From NCBI GenBank assembly GCA_963662515.1, contig OY759675.1:2852001-2916000 (forward strand): a stretch of DNA of 64,000 nucleotides. Direction: 5' to 3'. The DNA comes from JAFGDI01 sp963662515. Lineage in GTDB: Bacteria; Planctomycetota; Phycisphaerae; Sedimentisphaerales; SM23-30. Under the pieces are notes generated by a model. It saw only the letters and a program-made list of their open reading frames with translations, did not search any database and had not been told where the DNA came from. Made by a program: the position numbers and the translations under genes. Below are positions 55,275 to 63,923 of the stretch, piece by piece; position 1 is the stretch's first letter; every line of letters begins with the position of its first letter.

Positions 55275-56360
55275 ATGAAGAAGATGAAGAATATAGTATT
55301 ATGGTTGGCATTAGCCGCTCTGCCCTTTGGTCTGGTGTCCTGTGAAAAGCAGTCAGGGGCAGATAATCTTGAATTACTCAATGTCTCTTACGACCCGACC
55401 CGGGAGCTTTATCAGGATTATAATGAGGTATTTGCTCAACACTGGCTGGAAAAGACCGGTCAGAAGATTACCATTAACCAGTCGCATGGCGGGGCCGGCA
55501 AGCAGGCACGAGCCGTTATCGATGGCCTCAAAGCCGATGTCGTTACCCTGGCCCTGGCCTATGATATTGATGTGATCTCTGAGAAAACCGGCCTGTTCCC
55601 GGCCAACTGGCAGAGCCGCCTGCCGTATAACTCAACCCCGTACAGTTCTACAATTGTCTTTCTCGTTCGCAAGGGCAACCCAAAAGGCATAAAAGACTGG
55701 GACGACCTGATCAAGCCCGGCATAGAGGTCATTACCCCCAACCCCAAAACTTCCGGCGGGGCTCGCTGGAACTATCTGGCGGCCTGGGGCTTTGAACTTA
55801 ATCGTCAGCTTGGAGGTCTGGACAAGCTCAACGACCCACAACTTGCCGGTGATGTTGCAAAGGCCAACGAAAAGGCACAGGCATTTGTTACCGAACTGTT
55901 CACCCATGTGCCCGTGCTGGATACCGGGGCCCGCGGGGCCACTAATACCTTTGTCCAGCGAGAGATCGGCGATGTACTGCTGGCCTGGGAAAATGAGGCT
56001 TTTCTATCGATAAATGAACTGGGAACCGATAAACTTGAGATAGTGGTACCGTCAATAAGTATTCTGGCAGAGCCTTCGGTCACCGTAGTTGATAACAACG
56101 CCAATACCCATAACGCTCTGGAAGCCGCCCGGGAGTACCTCAATTTCCTTTACAGCCCGGAGGCCCAAAAGTTAATAGCCAGACACTACTATCGCCCTGC
56201 CCTGCCGCAATACGCTGAACCGGAAGATATAAAGCGGCTCCCCCAGTTGACCATGTTCACCATCGATAAAGTATTCGGCTCCTGGCAGCAGGCCCAGAAG
56301 ACCCATTTCAACGATGGCGGCATATTTGACCAGATATATGTTACGGGAAGTAATAAGTAA
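55275..56360 (+). CDS. sbp: Sulfate ABC transporter, periplasmic sulfate-binding lipoprotein
   Basis: 361 aa from ATG 55275, with GGAG 9 bases upstream; an earlier ATG at 55224 would begin right at the operator. Lipobox L-V-S-C. Family motifs: L-L-N-V-S-Y-D-P-T-R-E-L-Y, I-N-Q-S-H-G-G-A-G-K-Q-A-R, ADVVTLALAYDIDVI, F-L-V-R-K-G-N-P-K and T-P-N-P-K-T-S-G-G-A-R-W-N. These are typical sulfate/thiosulfate-binding proteins. Being lipid-anchored is a departure from soluble Sbp. It is followed by the two permease genes and the ATPase gene. Sulfate versus thiosulfate cannot be told apart. Confidence 0.93.
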   Translation: MKKMKNIVLWLALAALPFGLVSCEKQSGADNLELLNVSYDPTRELYQDYNEVFAQHWLEKTGQKITINQSHGGAGKQARAVIDGLKADVVTLALAYDIDVISEKTGLFPANWQSRLPYNSTPYSSTIVFLVRKGNPKGIKDWDDLIKPGIEVITPNPKTSGGARWNYLAAWGFELNRQLGGLDKLNDPQLAGDVAKANEKAQAFVTELFTHVPVLDTGARGATNTFVQREIGDVLLAWENEAFLSINELGTDKLEIVVPSISILAEPSVTVVDNNANTHNALEAAREYLNFLYSPEAQKLIARHYYRPALPQYAEPEDIKRLPQLTMFTIDKVFGSWQQAQKTHFNDGGIFDQIYVTGSNK

Positions 56361-56520
56361 TAAGAAATAAGAAATAAGAAATAAGAAATAAGTTAAGGTT
56401 TCGCCTTCGGCGAGGCTGGTTTAAGCAGGATTTGCCTGCAATAAAAAAACAAAAAGCTTCGAGTCCCGATGTATATGGGAACGAGAATCATGAGCTTGTT
56501 TCTTATTACTCTGAAAATAA
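56361..56520. repeat. Intergenic repeats: four GAAATAA units, plus hairpins
   Basis: GAAATAA x4 at 56364-56391 (perfect 7-bp tandem) after a degenerate TAATAAG. Then TCGCC-TTC-GGCGA, GCAGG-ATTTG-CCTGC and an A-rich tail. The block lies inside the cys operon, between the binding protein and the first permease gene, and may stabilise the upstream mRNA or end part of the transcript. Confidence 0.65.
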
Positions 56521-57351
56521 ATGAAATATCAATTAAAACAATATAATATTCTGCCGGGCTTTGGCCTTACTATGGGCTATACCGTAGTATATCTGGGTCT
56601 GCTGGTACTATTACCGCTGGCGGCCCTGACCCTATCAGCTTTGAAAATGACCTGGCCTGAATTCTGGTCGGCCATTTCCAGCCAACGGGCTATTCACTCG
56701 TTCGCTCTGACCTTTGGCACATCGTTCATAGCCGCGGCGATCAATACAGTATTTGGCCTGCTTATCGCATGGTGCCTGACCCGAATGAGCTTTCCCGGGC
56801 GCAAGATAATAGATGCCATGATCGACCTGCCCTTTGCCCTGCCCACCGCCATAAGCGGCATAGCCCTGACAGCTGTTTATGCCCCCAATGGCATTTTAGG
56901 CGAGCCGCTGGCCAGACTGGGTATAAAGGTTGCCTATACCCCGATTGGCATAATAATAGCCATGATATTGGTAGGTCTTCCTTTTGTGGTGCGGACCGTT
57001 CAGCCGGTATTGGCAGAACTGGAACGAGAGCTGGAAGAAGCGGCTCTGGGTTTGGGTGCCAGTAACTGGCAAACCTTCAGTAAGGTTATCTTTCCGCTGG
57101 TACTGCCCAGCTTATTAACGGGCTTCACTCTGGCTTTTGCCCGTAATCTGGGCGAATATGGTTCTGTCGTTTTCATTGCCGGTAATATGCCAATGAAAAC
57201 AGAGATAACCTCGCTATTGATAGTAACCCGTCTGGAACAATATGATTATGCCGGTGCAACCGCTCTGGCCAGTGCCATGCTGATAATTTCATTTGTATTA
57301 TTACTGACTATAAACCTGTTACAAACCTGGTCCAGTCGCAGATTAAAGTAA
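56521..57351 (+). CDS. cysT: Sulfate ABC transporter permease CysT (CysU)
   Basis: 276 aa with about six membrane segments. The EAA coupling loop is ELEEAALGLGASNWQTFSKV. The final portion E-Y-G-S-V-V-F-I-A-G-N is typical of CysT. CysT and CysW form the heterodimeric channel. No clear ribosome-binding site (AAAATAA upstream), so translation may be weak. Confidence 0.92.
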   Translation: MKYQLKQYNILPGFGLTMGYTVVYLGLLVLLPLAALTLSALKMTWPEFWSAISSQRAIHSFALTFGTSFIAAAINTVFGLLIAWCLTRMSFPGRKIIDAMIDLPFALPTAISGIALTAVYAPNGILGEPLARLGIKVAYTPIGIIIAMILVGLPFVVRTVQPVLAELERELEEAALGLGASNWQTFSKVIFPLVLPSLLTGFTLAFARNLGEYGSVVFIAGNMPMKTEITSLLIVTRLEQYDYAGATALASAMLIISFVLLLTINLLQTWSSRRLK

Positions 57352-57360
57352 AGAGGCGGC

Positions 57361-58227
57361 ATGATGCGTCTCAGGAAATTTAACACTATGTTGTTCTTCG
57401 TACAAAACAAATACAATAAAGGGCTTATGCCGCCAGCCTGGCTTAACTGGACACTGGTTATAACAGCATTATCATTTCTGGCGGTATTTTTACTATTACC
57501 GTTGATAATAATATTTACCGAGGCCTTTCGCCAGGGTATAGACCTCTGGTGGAAAAGCATCAGCGAACCCGAGGCATTACATGCCCTGAAACTCACTCTG
57601 CTGACCGCTGCTGTGGCGGTTCCGGCCAATACGATCTTTGGCATTGCTGCGGCCTGGTGTCTGGCCAAATTCCGCTTTCTCGGCCGCAATATAATAATAA
57701 CCCTGATCGACCTGCCCTTTGCGGTTTCGCCGATAATAGCAGGCATGCTCTTTGTACTGCTCTTTGGCGCCCGGGGCTATCTCAGAGGTATTACCGACAG
57801 TATGGACTTACAGATAATCTTTGCCGTGCCGGGCATTATATTAGCCACCATGTTCGTGACCTTCCCATTCGTTGCCCGCGAACTTACCGGCCTTATGACC
57901 CAGCAGGGTTCGCAGGCCGAACAGGCGGCCCTGAGCCTGGGTGCCAGCGGCTGGCAGACCTTCTGGCATATTACCCTGCCCGACATTAAATGGGGGCTGC
58001 TCTATGGTATCATTCTGTGCAATGCCCGCGCTATGGGCGAATTTGGCGCTGTTTCGGTCGTTTCCGGCCATATTCGCGGTAAGACCAATACCCTGCCGCT
58101 CCACGCCGAGATATTATACAATGAATATAACTTTTCTGCCGCCTTTGCCGTTGCCAGTTTACTGGCCTTTCTGGCTCTGGTGACACTGATAATAAAATCG
58201 ATAGCAGAAAGACGCAAAAAGAGATAA
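57361..58227 (+). CDS. cysW: Sulfate ABC transporter permease CysW
   Basis: 288 aa, with AGAGG a few bases upstream. Six membrane segments; EAA loop Q-A-A-L-S-L-G-A-S-G-W-Q-T-F; the C-terminal region has F-G-A-V-S-V-V-S-G-H-I-R-G-K-T-N-T-L, which matches CysW. 9 bp after cysT, 2 bp before cysA. Confidence 0.93.
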   Translation: MMRLRKFNTMLFFVQNKYNKGLMPPAWLNWTLVITALSFLAVFLLLPLIIIFTEAFRQGIDLWWKSISEPEALHALKLTLLTAAVAVPANTIFGIAAAWCLAKFRFLGRNIIITLIDLPFAVSPIIAGMLFVLLFGARGYLRGITDSMDLQIIFAVPGIILATMFVTFPFVARELTGLMTQQGSQAEQAALSLGASGWQTFWHITLPDIKWGLLYGIILCNARAMGEFGAVSVVSGHIRGKTNTLPLHAEILYNEYNFSAAFAVASLLAFLALVTLIIKSIAERRKKR

Positions 58228-58229
58228 CC

Positions 58230-59288
58230 ATGACCATTAGCATAACCAATATTACCAAAAGTTTCGGCAGTAGTAAGGCTCTGGACAATATCAGCGTTGA
58301 ATTCCCCGCTGGTGAGCTGACCGCCCTGCTTGGCCCTTCGGGCTGTGGCAAAACCACACTGCTGCGTCTGGTAGCCGGTCTGGAACAGGCCGACCCCGGC
58401 AGTGGCGGCGAGATAATGTTCAACGGCCAGAATGTTCTGGATAATAACGCCGACAAACGCAAGGTTGGCTTTGTCTTTCAGCATTATGCCCTGTTCCGCC
58501 ACATGACGGTATTTGACAATATCGCCTTTGGCCTGCGGGTTCGCAAACGGTCGCAGCGGCCCGCAAAGGCAGAGATCAGAGACAGGGTCAATTCGCTGCT
58601 GGAACTGGTGCAGCTTGGCAATATGGCCGACCGTATGCCCAGCCAGCTCTCCGGCGGTCAGCGGCAGCGTGTGGCCCTGGCCCGTGCCCTGGCCATTGAG
58701 CCGGAAGTTTTACTGCTGGATGAGCCTTTCGGTGCGTTGGATGCCAAAGTGCGGGCCGAACTGCGCCGCTGGCTCAGGCAGTTGCACGATAAGCTCAAAT
58801 GTACCAGTATTTTCGTTACCCACGATCAGGAAGAAGCCCTGGAGGTAGCCGACCGCGTTATCGTTATGAATCGCGGCCGTATCGAGCAGATCGGTTCGCC
58901 CGATGAGGTCTTTCATCAGCCTGCCAGCGAATTTGTCATGCAGTTCCTGGGCGAAGTGAATGTCTTTCATGGCCGTATTGAAAGCGATGACCCGCAAATG
59001 GTCCATTTCCACGACCAGGCCAGCCAGACCAACGCCAGAATGCTCATCCGCCCGCACGATCTCGATATTACCACCAAGCCCGATGCCGACAAACAGCAGA
59101 TACCCGCCCGCATCACCCGCATCCAGACCGCCGGCCCCCAGGTCCGGATCGACTGCCAGGACCACAATGGCAATACCATAACCGTCCGGCTCTCCCACGA
59201 ACAATTTCACAGCCTGCAACTGCAAACCGGCCACAGCATCTTCCTGACCCCACGCCAACTCCAAATATACAAATCCGGTCAGGAATAA
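58230..59288 (+). CDS. cysA: Sulfate ABC transporter ATP-binding protein CysA
   Basis: 352 aa. Walker A GPSGCGKT (35-42), signature LSGGQRQRVALARAL, Walker B VLLLDEPFGALD, H-loop F-V-T-H-D-Q-E-E-A-L-E-V-A. The C-terminal region from about 235 is the TOBE-like regulatory domain (M-Q-F-L-G-E-V-N-V-F). Powers the CysT/CysW channel. This is the last gene of the sulfate operon; no clear terminator follows. Confidence 0.96.
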   Translation: MTISITNITKSFGSSKALDNISVEFPAGELTALLGPSGCGKTTLLRLVAGLEQADPGSGGEIMFNGQNVLDNNADKRKVGFVFQHYALFRHMTVFDNIAFGLRVRKRSQRPAKAEIRDRVNSLLELVQLGNMADRMPSQLSGGQRQRVALARALAIEPEVLLLDEPFGALDAKVRAELRRWLRQLHDKLKCTSIFVTHDQEEALEVADRVIVMNRGRIEQIGSPDEVFHQPASEFVMQFLGEVNVFHGRIESDDPQMVHFHDQASQTNARMLIRPHDLDITTKPDADKQQIPARITRIQTAGPQVRIDCQDHNGNTITVRLSHEQFHSLQLQTGHSIFLTPRQLQIYKSGQE

Positions 59289-59412
59289 CCACCTGACCAA
59301 AATCCTTTTCATTCGAAATTTATCCACAAACCATTTAGAGCGGTCGAGCCGCAACCAAAAGTAATAAGATATAAGTTGAGGTAATCCGAAATCCCGAACT
59401 CGCTTCGGGGGT

Positions 59413-59432
59413 CCTTACGCCGGACGGGCGAA
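59413..59432 (-). repeat. GC-rich 20-mer copy 2
   Basis: TTCGCCCGTCCGGCGTAAGG on the minus strand; 18 of 20 match copy 1. Confidence 0.7.
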
Positions 59433-59467
59433 ACATTATCACTCGCGTCCTTCACTGGGCATTATGT

Positions 59468-59625
59468 GCTGTTGAGGTATTCCGAAATCCCAGACTGGCT
59501 TCGGGGCTGATTCTTTTTTGACAGGATAACAGGATCTTTATAGTAGTTTGAGTATGCCGGGTTAGCCTTTGTAACCTGATATCTTTCCGAGCTCGGCTGG
59601 CTTTTGTTTTAAGATTTTTGTTAAC
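59468..59625 (+). repeat. Long imperfect inverted repeat, arm A
   Basis: Order of blocks: GTTGAGGTATTCCGAAATCC, CTTCGGGGCT, TTTTGACAGG, AGTTTGAGTATGCCGGGTT, GTAAC, TTTCCG, CGGCTGGCTTT, GTTAAC. The same order appears in reverse complement at 63518-63713. Confidence 0.75.
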
Positions 59626-59923
59626 TATCCCGACCAAAACCGCCAGGATCAGGAGGATGAAATATTTCTTCGCCGCGTCCATCTCGTCCATCGCTCTTAC
59701 TCTTTGTCTATAATATCTATATGTCCATAGCGTCCATTAAGCGGGTGCTGGAGTTTATCCCGAACTCGCTTCGGGGCTAAATTTATTCTGCTTTTCTTTT
59801 AATATTTTATTTTACCGCAGAGATCGCAAAGAAATCAAAGAAATTTAACCATGGAGCACATGAAGATATTGAAGGTTTTTATTAACCACAAAGCACACTA
59901 ATAACACGAAGAAAAAAGAGTTT

Positions 59924-59990
59924 GAACCGCAGATAAACGCAGATAGACGCAGATAATGCCAGTTTCTTCATCTGCGTCCATCTGCGGTTC
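59924..59990. repeat. Tandem/inverted GCAGAT repeat
   Basis: ACGCAGAT twice in tandem (59937-44, 59947-54) after ACCGCAGAT (59926-34). Mirrored by ATCTGCGT (59970-77) and ATCTGCGGTTC (59980-90); outer arms GAACCGCAGAT / ATCTGCGGTTC are perfect over 11 bp. The element can fold into one long hairpin. This kind of element is common in intergenic DNA of environmental bacteria and is not a CRISPR. Confidence 0.75.
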
Positions 59991-60151
59991 GTTTTATTAT
60001 ATTCCTGACTGTCTTCTTCATGAACTCATCTATCCTGAGCTTGCTGAAGGGTGCCCTTCATGGTAAACTCTTCTTCTATTATATTGATTCAAAACATCTG
60101 TTTTAAGCCATTATTCATTTAACTGGTGGCTGCGCCCGATTGTTCCCCCGG

Positions 60152-62047
60152 TTATTCCTCGTTAGAAGTTGTTTGTATATCGCATTTTGGTAATAAGGTT
60201 ATTAATCTGTCAATTTCCTCTTTCTCTAATGAGTTATTTTCAATGTTCAAATAATTCAGGCTAACGAGTTTCTGGAGTGAGTCCGGAGCTTTAGTAAAAT
60301 TATTATAATACAAATGCAAATTGCTTAACTTATGCAATGGCGATAAATCATCCGGAAGACAGCTTAACATATTATACCCAAGGCACAGAAATTCCAGATT
60401 AGCAAGTCCGATTATTGACTCAGGGAACTGACTTATTAGATTTTTACACAGATCAAGATGATTAAGCTTTTCAAGCTTACAAAAGTCTGTCGGTAAACTT
60501 TTTAATTGATTACTGTCTAACTCAAGCATCTCAAGATTTACTAATTTACCTATTGATTCAGGAAGTTTGCTGATTTGATTCTTTTCCAAACATAACGATT
60601 CCAGCCCTGTTATTTTTTCAATAGATTGAGGTATCTCTTCGATTTGGTTATACTCCATTTTCAATACTTTCAGATTCTTAAGCATTGTCAATATCTCAGG
60701 AAATTCACTGAAATCATTATGATACAGATGCAGTTCTTTGAGATTTTCCAAGGACCCAAAACTATCTGGAAGTTTCCTGAAGCGATTTCTGCCAAGACAT
60801 AATTTTTCCAGCTGATTAAGTTTTGAAATCGAATCAGGTAACTCAACAAAATCATTTTCATATAGATATAACTCCTTGAGATTTCGCAATTGCAGAATCT
60901 CCTCAGGAAATTGGCCAAAGTAATTATCACCTATATCTAAATTTTCAAGTTCTGTCAGTGCTGAAAAACCCTGAGGTAAGGCACTTATCCTATTTTCGTC
61001 GATATCCAACCTTTTTAAGTGGGACAATTTAACAATCGATAAAGGTAATACCTTCAATCTATTTTCATCTACAAAAAATTCCTTTAGACTCTTTAATTTT
61101 CCAATTTCTTCAGGAAGTTCCTTGATCCTATTATCATTAATATCTAAAGTCTCGAGCGATTCAAGCTTACAGATTGCATCCGGTATACCTCGTAACCTGT
61201 TCGATGATAAATCTAATTTCCTTAACTGAGTAAGCTCATCTATTTTAGGTGTCAAATGTATTAATTTATTTCCTTGGAAATATATCTCCTGCAATTTAGT
61301 TAATTTCGCAACTTCTTCTGGTAAAAAGTGAAATGAATTAAAAGAAAAATCGATTGAAATTAAATTATCAAGCCGGACTAACTCCTCAGAAATAAAACTT
61401 AATCGATTGCCACTTAATGAAAGTTTCTCCAGACAGCTTAACTTACAAATACTCTCGGGAAATTCTGTAAACTCATTATAATCCAAATTTAATTCGCTTA
61501 ATACCGTCATGCCTGCAATTTCATCAGAAATACAATTCAGCTCATTTGAAGAAAGATCCAAAATTTCCAGATTAACAAGATTAAATAGTAATGGCGGAAC
61601 CTGTTTCGGACAGATGTTAGCAATCCCGAGATTCTTTAACCAAACCATATTACCAATAACCTCAGGACAAAATTCAAAAGAATTATATCCGATATTTAAT
61701 TTTGTCAATGCTTGAAATTGTATAAAACCATCCGGCAAACTGGTTAGTTCATTACCACCAAGGTCTAAAACTTTCAATGACTTCAGTTCAAATATTTCTA
61801 GTGGCAGACAGTTCAATAAATTACCATCAAGATAAAGTTCTTCGAGATTTTTCAGATCTGCTATTCTTGGCGGTACCTGTTCCAACTCATTGTTGCTGAG
61901 ACGAAGAATTTTCAAACTGGTCAGGTCAAATACCTCAGCAGGTATTTCTCTTAATAATTTATCGGAAAGATCCAGCTCCAGAGATCCTGTTTCATTGGCT
62001 TTTTTAATTATTGCTGTAATATCATCAGCCTTACTATAATTCTGCAT
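60152..62047 (-). CDS. Leucine-rich-repeat protein, 26 regular 23-residue repeats
   Basis: 631 aa from ATG 62047 (AAGG upstream; a TTG at 62080 would add 11 aa). After a short cap with N-E-T-G-S-L-E-L-D-L-S, 25 repeats of exactly 23 residues and one final repeat follow the pattern L-x-x-L-x-(L/I)-x-x-N-x-(L/F)-x-x-(L/F)-P-x-x-(I/L)-x-x-L-x-x. No signal peptide, membrane segment, Roc-COR GTPase or other effector domain is attached. The composition is clearly more AT-rich than the sulfate operon beside it. Large LRR-only proteins in planctomycetes act in protein binding; partner unknown. Both sides carry related repeats, see the inverted arms at 59468 and 63518. Confidence 0.93.
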   Translation of the reverse strand: MQNYSKADDITAIIKKANETGSLELDLSDKLLREIPAEVFDLTSLKILRLSNNELEQVPPRIADLKNLEELYLDGNLLNCLPLEIFELKSLKVLDLGGNELTSLPDGFIQFQALTKLNIGYNSFEFCPEVIGNMVWLKNLGIANICPKQVPPLLFNLVNLEILDLSSNELNCISDEIAGMTVLSELNLDYNEFTEFPESICKLSCLEKLSLSGNRLSFISEELVRLDNLISIDFSFNSFHFLPEEVAKLTKLQEIYFQGNKLIHLTPKIDELTQLRKLDLSSNRLRGIPDAICKLESLETLDINDNRIKELPEEIGKLKSLKEFFVDENRLKVLPLSIVKLSHLKRLDIDENRISALPQGFSALTELENLDIGDNYFGQFPEEILQLRNLKELYLYENDFVELPDSISKLNQLEKLCLGRNRFRKLPDSFGSLENLKELHLYHNDFSEFPEILTMLKNLKVLKMEYNQIEEIPQSIEKITGLESLCLEKNQISKLPESIGKLVNLEMLELDSNQLKSLPTDFCKLEKLNHLDLCKNLISQFPESIIGLANLEFLCLGYNMLSCLPDDLSPLHKLSNLHLYYNNFTKAPDSLQKLVSLNYLNIENNSLEKEEIDRLITLLPKCDIQTTSNEE

Positions 62048-62486
62048 AATCCTTAACACTACCTTCTGAATAAGATTCAACTCATTACTAAATCAACTAA
62101 AGGTTAAGGGAATTTAAGGTGTCAGGAATCGAATCCATAAATCCTTACTCTTCCATTTATTATAAACACAAAAAAAATCAACCAGCCAATCCGGTCAATA
62201 AATATTTCCTTTTCTTAACTCCACTACCTCCACTAACACCACGGTGAAAACATTTTATTGTATTCGCTTTGCTCATGGCCTGAAGAGCCAACTGAAGATT
62301 GGAACTCTTAAAGCTCGCTGCGCTTGCGTTAAAGTTTCGCCCGTGCGGCCCCGAAGCTAGTTCGGGATAAACTCCAGCACCTCCACTAACTCCACTAACT
62401 CCACGGTAAAAAATAATTTTATGCGTTCTTTGCGTTTCCTTGAGTGAAAACAATTATTAAATTTATCACAAGCAAGGATGCTTGTG
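62048..62486. other. Intergenic repeat-rich region between LRR and NERD genes
   Basis: About 440 bp. Contains CCACTAACACCACGGTGAA and CACTAACTCCACTAACTCC stretches and CGCCCGTGCGGCCCCGAAGC-type repeat (62340-62366) close to the repeats at 59391 and 63673. A 91-codon minus-strand frame here is made of these repeats and is not called. An inexact AACAATAAA-like tail precedes the NERD stop. Confidence 0.55.
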
Positions 62487-63155
62487 CTACCTTTTCAACC
62501 CTTTCACATGCTCCCGCCGATTGGCTCGCGTATTCGCTACCCGTCCGGACTGAATCTCTTCTATTAGAGTTTCCACCTGTTCCGGTGTGAATATTTCATC
62601 CTTAAAACTCTTGATATAGTCTGCTACTTTGCGGATATTACCGACATTATCAGCGATAGGCTGTTTGAAACTGCTCTCACCGCAGAAAACTACTGCCGGA
62701 CGGACTATTTCGTGAGGAATATCCAGAATGTCGGCCAGTGTGCGAGTATGGAGATAATTCTGGCGGAGCGGGTTCTGGAAGGTGGTCTTTTTACCGCCGG
62801 GATAGTAGGTCCAGACCGGCGAATTTTCCGAGCCGTAGATTTTACCACGATAGTTCTTGGTCTCGATAACAAACAGGCCATAGCGACTGACGACGATATG
62901 ATCGAGCTGGGTGGTTTGGTCAGGTTTATCACTGCGGGGCAGCATAACATCATTGATCATTTTGTATTCATCCGGCAGCATAAGCCGGGTAAGCCCGGCG
63001 GTGAGCTTTTCACCGAACCAGCCCTTGACCTTACGATGACCGAGAACGGCAATTACCAGAGCGGCAATAAGGATAAGCCATATACCCGGCCCCATATCGA
63101 ATAAGCCCTTGAGCATACCACTAAATATCTGCCGGAGATTTTCATTTATCTGCAT
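62487..63155 (-). CDS. NERD (nuclease-related) domain protein with N-terminal TM
   Basis: 222 aa from ATG 63155 (a TTG at 63197 would add 14). One membrane segment at about residues 20-40. NERD domain at about 50-165: W-F-G-E-K-L-T-A-G-L, L-P-D-E-Y-K-M-I-N-D-V-M-L-P, Q-L-D-H-I-V-V-S-R-Y-G-L-F-V-I-E-T-K-N-Y. Asp and E-x-K of the PD-(D/E)xK-like core are seen. The C-terminal helical region ends R-E-H-V-K-G-L-K-R. No topoisomerase zinc ribbon. Role in DNA processing or defence unknown. Flanked by repeats on both sides. Confidence 0.88.
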   Translation of the reverse strand: MQINENLRQIFSGMLKGLFDMGPGIWLILIAALVIAVLGHRKVKGWFGEKLTAGLTRLMLPDEYKMINDVMLPRSDKPDQTTQLDHIVVSRYGLFVIETKNYRGKIYGSENSPVWTYYPGGKKTTFQNPLRQNYLHTRTLADILDIPHEIVRPAVVFCGESSFKQPIADNVGNIRKVADYIKSFKDEIFTPEQVETLIEEIQSGRVANTRANRREHVKGLKR

Positions 63156-63434
63156 AATATCTTTCGGATCATTAAATATCCGCTCCCTGAAAAACAATAT
63201 TATCTGACAATTAACATTTAAGCTGTAATCCTCACAGGTTTAAATAGCTTAAAACCGTACCTATCATCTCAATTCTACTGCCACTCTACTTATCATCCAG
63301 CCGAAAACTGTCATTTCCGAACCGGACAACATAATACCATTATAGCAACCCGATATAGCACTTGAAACCTAAAAAAAGGAAATATTTCACTGCTTTTTAG
63401 TAAATTATTCAAAACCTTCATAGCCTTCACGAAC

Positions 63435-63522
63435 CACACGAACTACACGAAACTTAAAATAATTCTTCTTTTAGTGTCTTTCGCCTGCCCTGAGCTTGTC
63501 GAAGGGTGTGCTTGGTGGTTAA
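63435..63522 (+). repeat. Direct repeat copy 1, with internal REP-like insertion
   Basis: Starts CACACGAACTACACGAAACT, ends GTGTGCTTGGTGGTTAA. Relative to copy 2 it carries an extra CGCCTGCCCTGAGCTTGTCG plus AAGG (63482-63505). The core CCTGAGCTTGTCGAAGG is a widespread REP-like sequence. Confidence 0.75.
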
Positions 63523-63713
63523 CAAAACTTAAACCCAAAGCCAGCCGGGGCCGGAAAGGTTAAACAGTTACAATTGAAAACCCGGCATACTCAAACTGCG
63601 ATAAAAATCCAGCAAGTATTCGAGCGGTATATCGCTCTGCGATCACTGCGTGGCCTGTCAAAATAAAGAATTAGCCCCGAAGCGAGTTCGGGATTTCGGA
63701 ATACCTCAACAGC
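63518..63713 (-). repeat. Long imperfect inverted repeat, arm B
   Basis: On the minus strand the blocks follow the order of arm A, from GTTGAGGTATTCCGAAATCC through AGTTTGAGTATGCCGGGTT to GTTAAC. Arm B has about 40 extra bases between the TTTTGACAGG and AGTTTGAG blocks. Confidence 0.75.
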
Positions 63714-63753
63714 GTAAACGCTGGACTCTTACGAAAAGAGCTTAACCACTAAT

Positions 63754-63815
63754 CACACGAACTACACGAAACTTATAATTCTTCTTTTAGTGTCTTTGGT
63801 GTGCTTGGTGGTTAA
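63754..63815 (+). repeat. Direct repeat copy 2, uninterrupted
   Basis: Same as copy 1 without the insertion: CACACGAACTACACGAAACT...TTTAGTGTCTTTGGTGTGCTTG...GGTTAA (62 bp against 88). Confidence 0.75.
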
Positions 63816-63903
63816 AAAAACTCTTAAATTATTATTAAGAAAGGAGACTAGATTAATTCGCAACCAAGATGGTTACGCTACCTAGACCCGCCCGTGCGGC
63901 GGA

Positions 63904-63923
63904 CCTTACGCCGGTCAGGCGAA
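63904..63923 (-). repeat. GC-rich 20-mer copy 3
   Basis: TTCGCCTGACCGGCGTAAGG on the minus strand; 19 of 20 match copy 1 at 49296. Confidence 0.7.

Larger units (their letters stand above)
59289..60151. repeat. Repeat-rich intergenic region after the sulfate operon
   Basis: 860 bp, no gene. Items: TAATAAGATATAAG near 59360 (like the GAAATAA stretch at 56364); ATCCCGAACTCGCTTCGGGG at 59391-59410; GC-rich 20-mer copy 2 at 59413-59432; arm A of the long inverted repeat at 59468-59625; another CCCGAACTCGCTTCGGGGCT at about 59759-59778; AACCACAAAGCACAC at about 59884; a hairpin at 59924-59990; and a CCTGAGCTTGCTGAAGGG REP-like element at about 60031-60050. Confidence 0.7.

Noticed and set aside
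56364..56391. CRISPR or regulatory array (GAAATAA x4)
   Set aside because: Plain 7-bp microsatellite without spacers.
59924..59990. CRISPR array candidate (repeated ACGCAGAT)
   Set aside because: The units are 8-10 bp with 2-bp spacing and mirror symmetry, not 24-37-bp repeats with unique spacers, and no cas gene is nearby.
62178..62453. 91-codon minus-strand frame
   Set aside because: It consists of the intergenic CACTAACACC and CCCGAACTAGC repeats; translation is low-complexity Gly/Ser and no ribosome-binding site is present.
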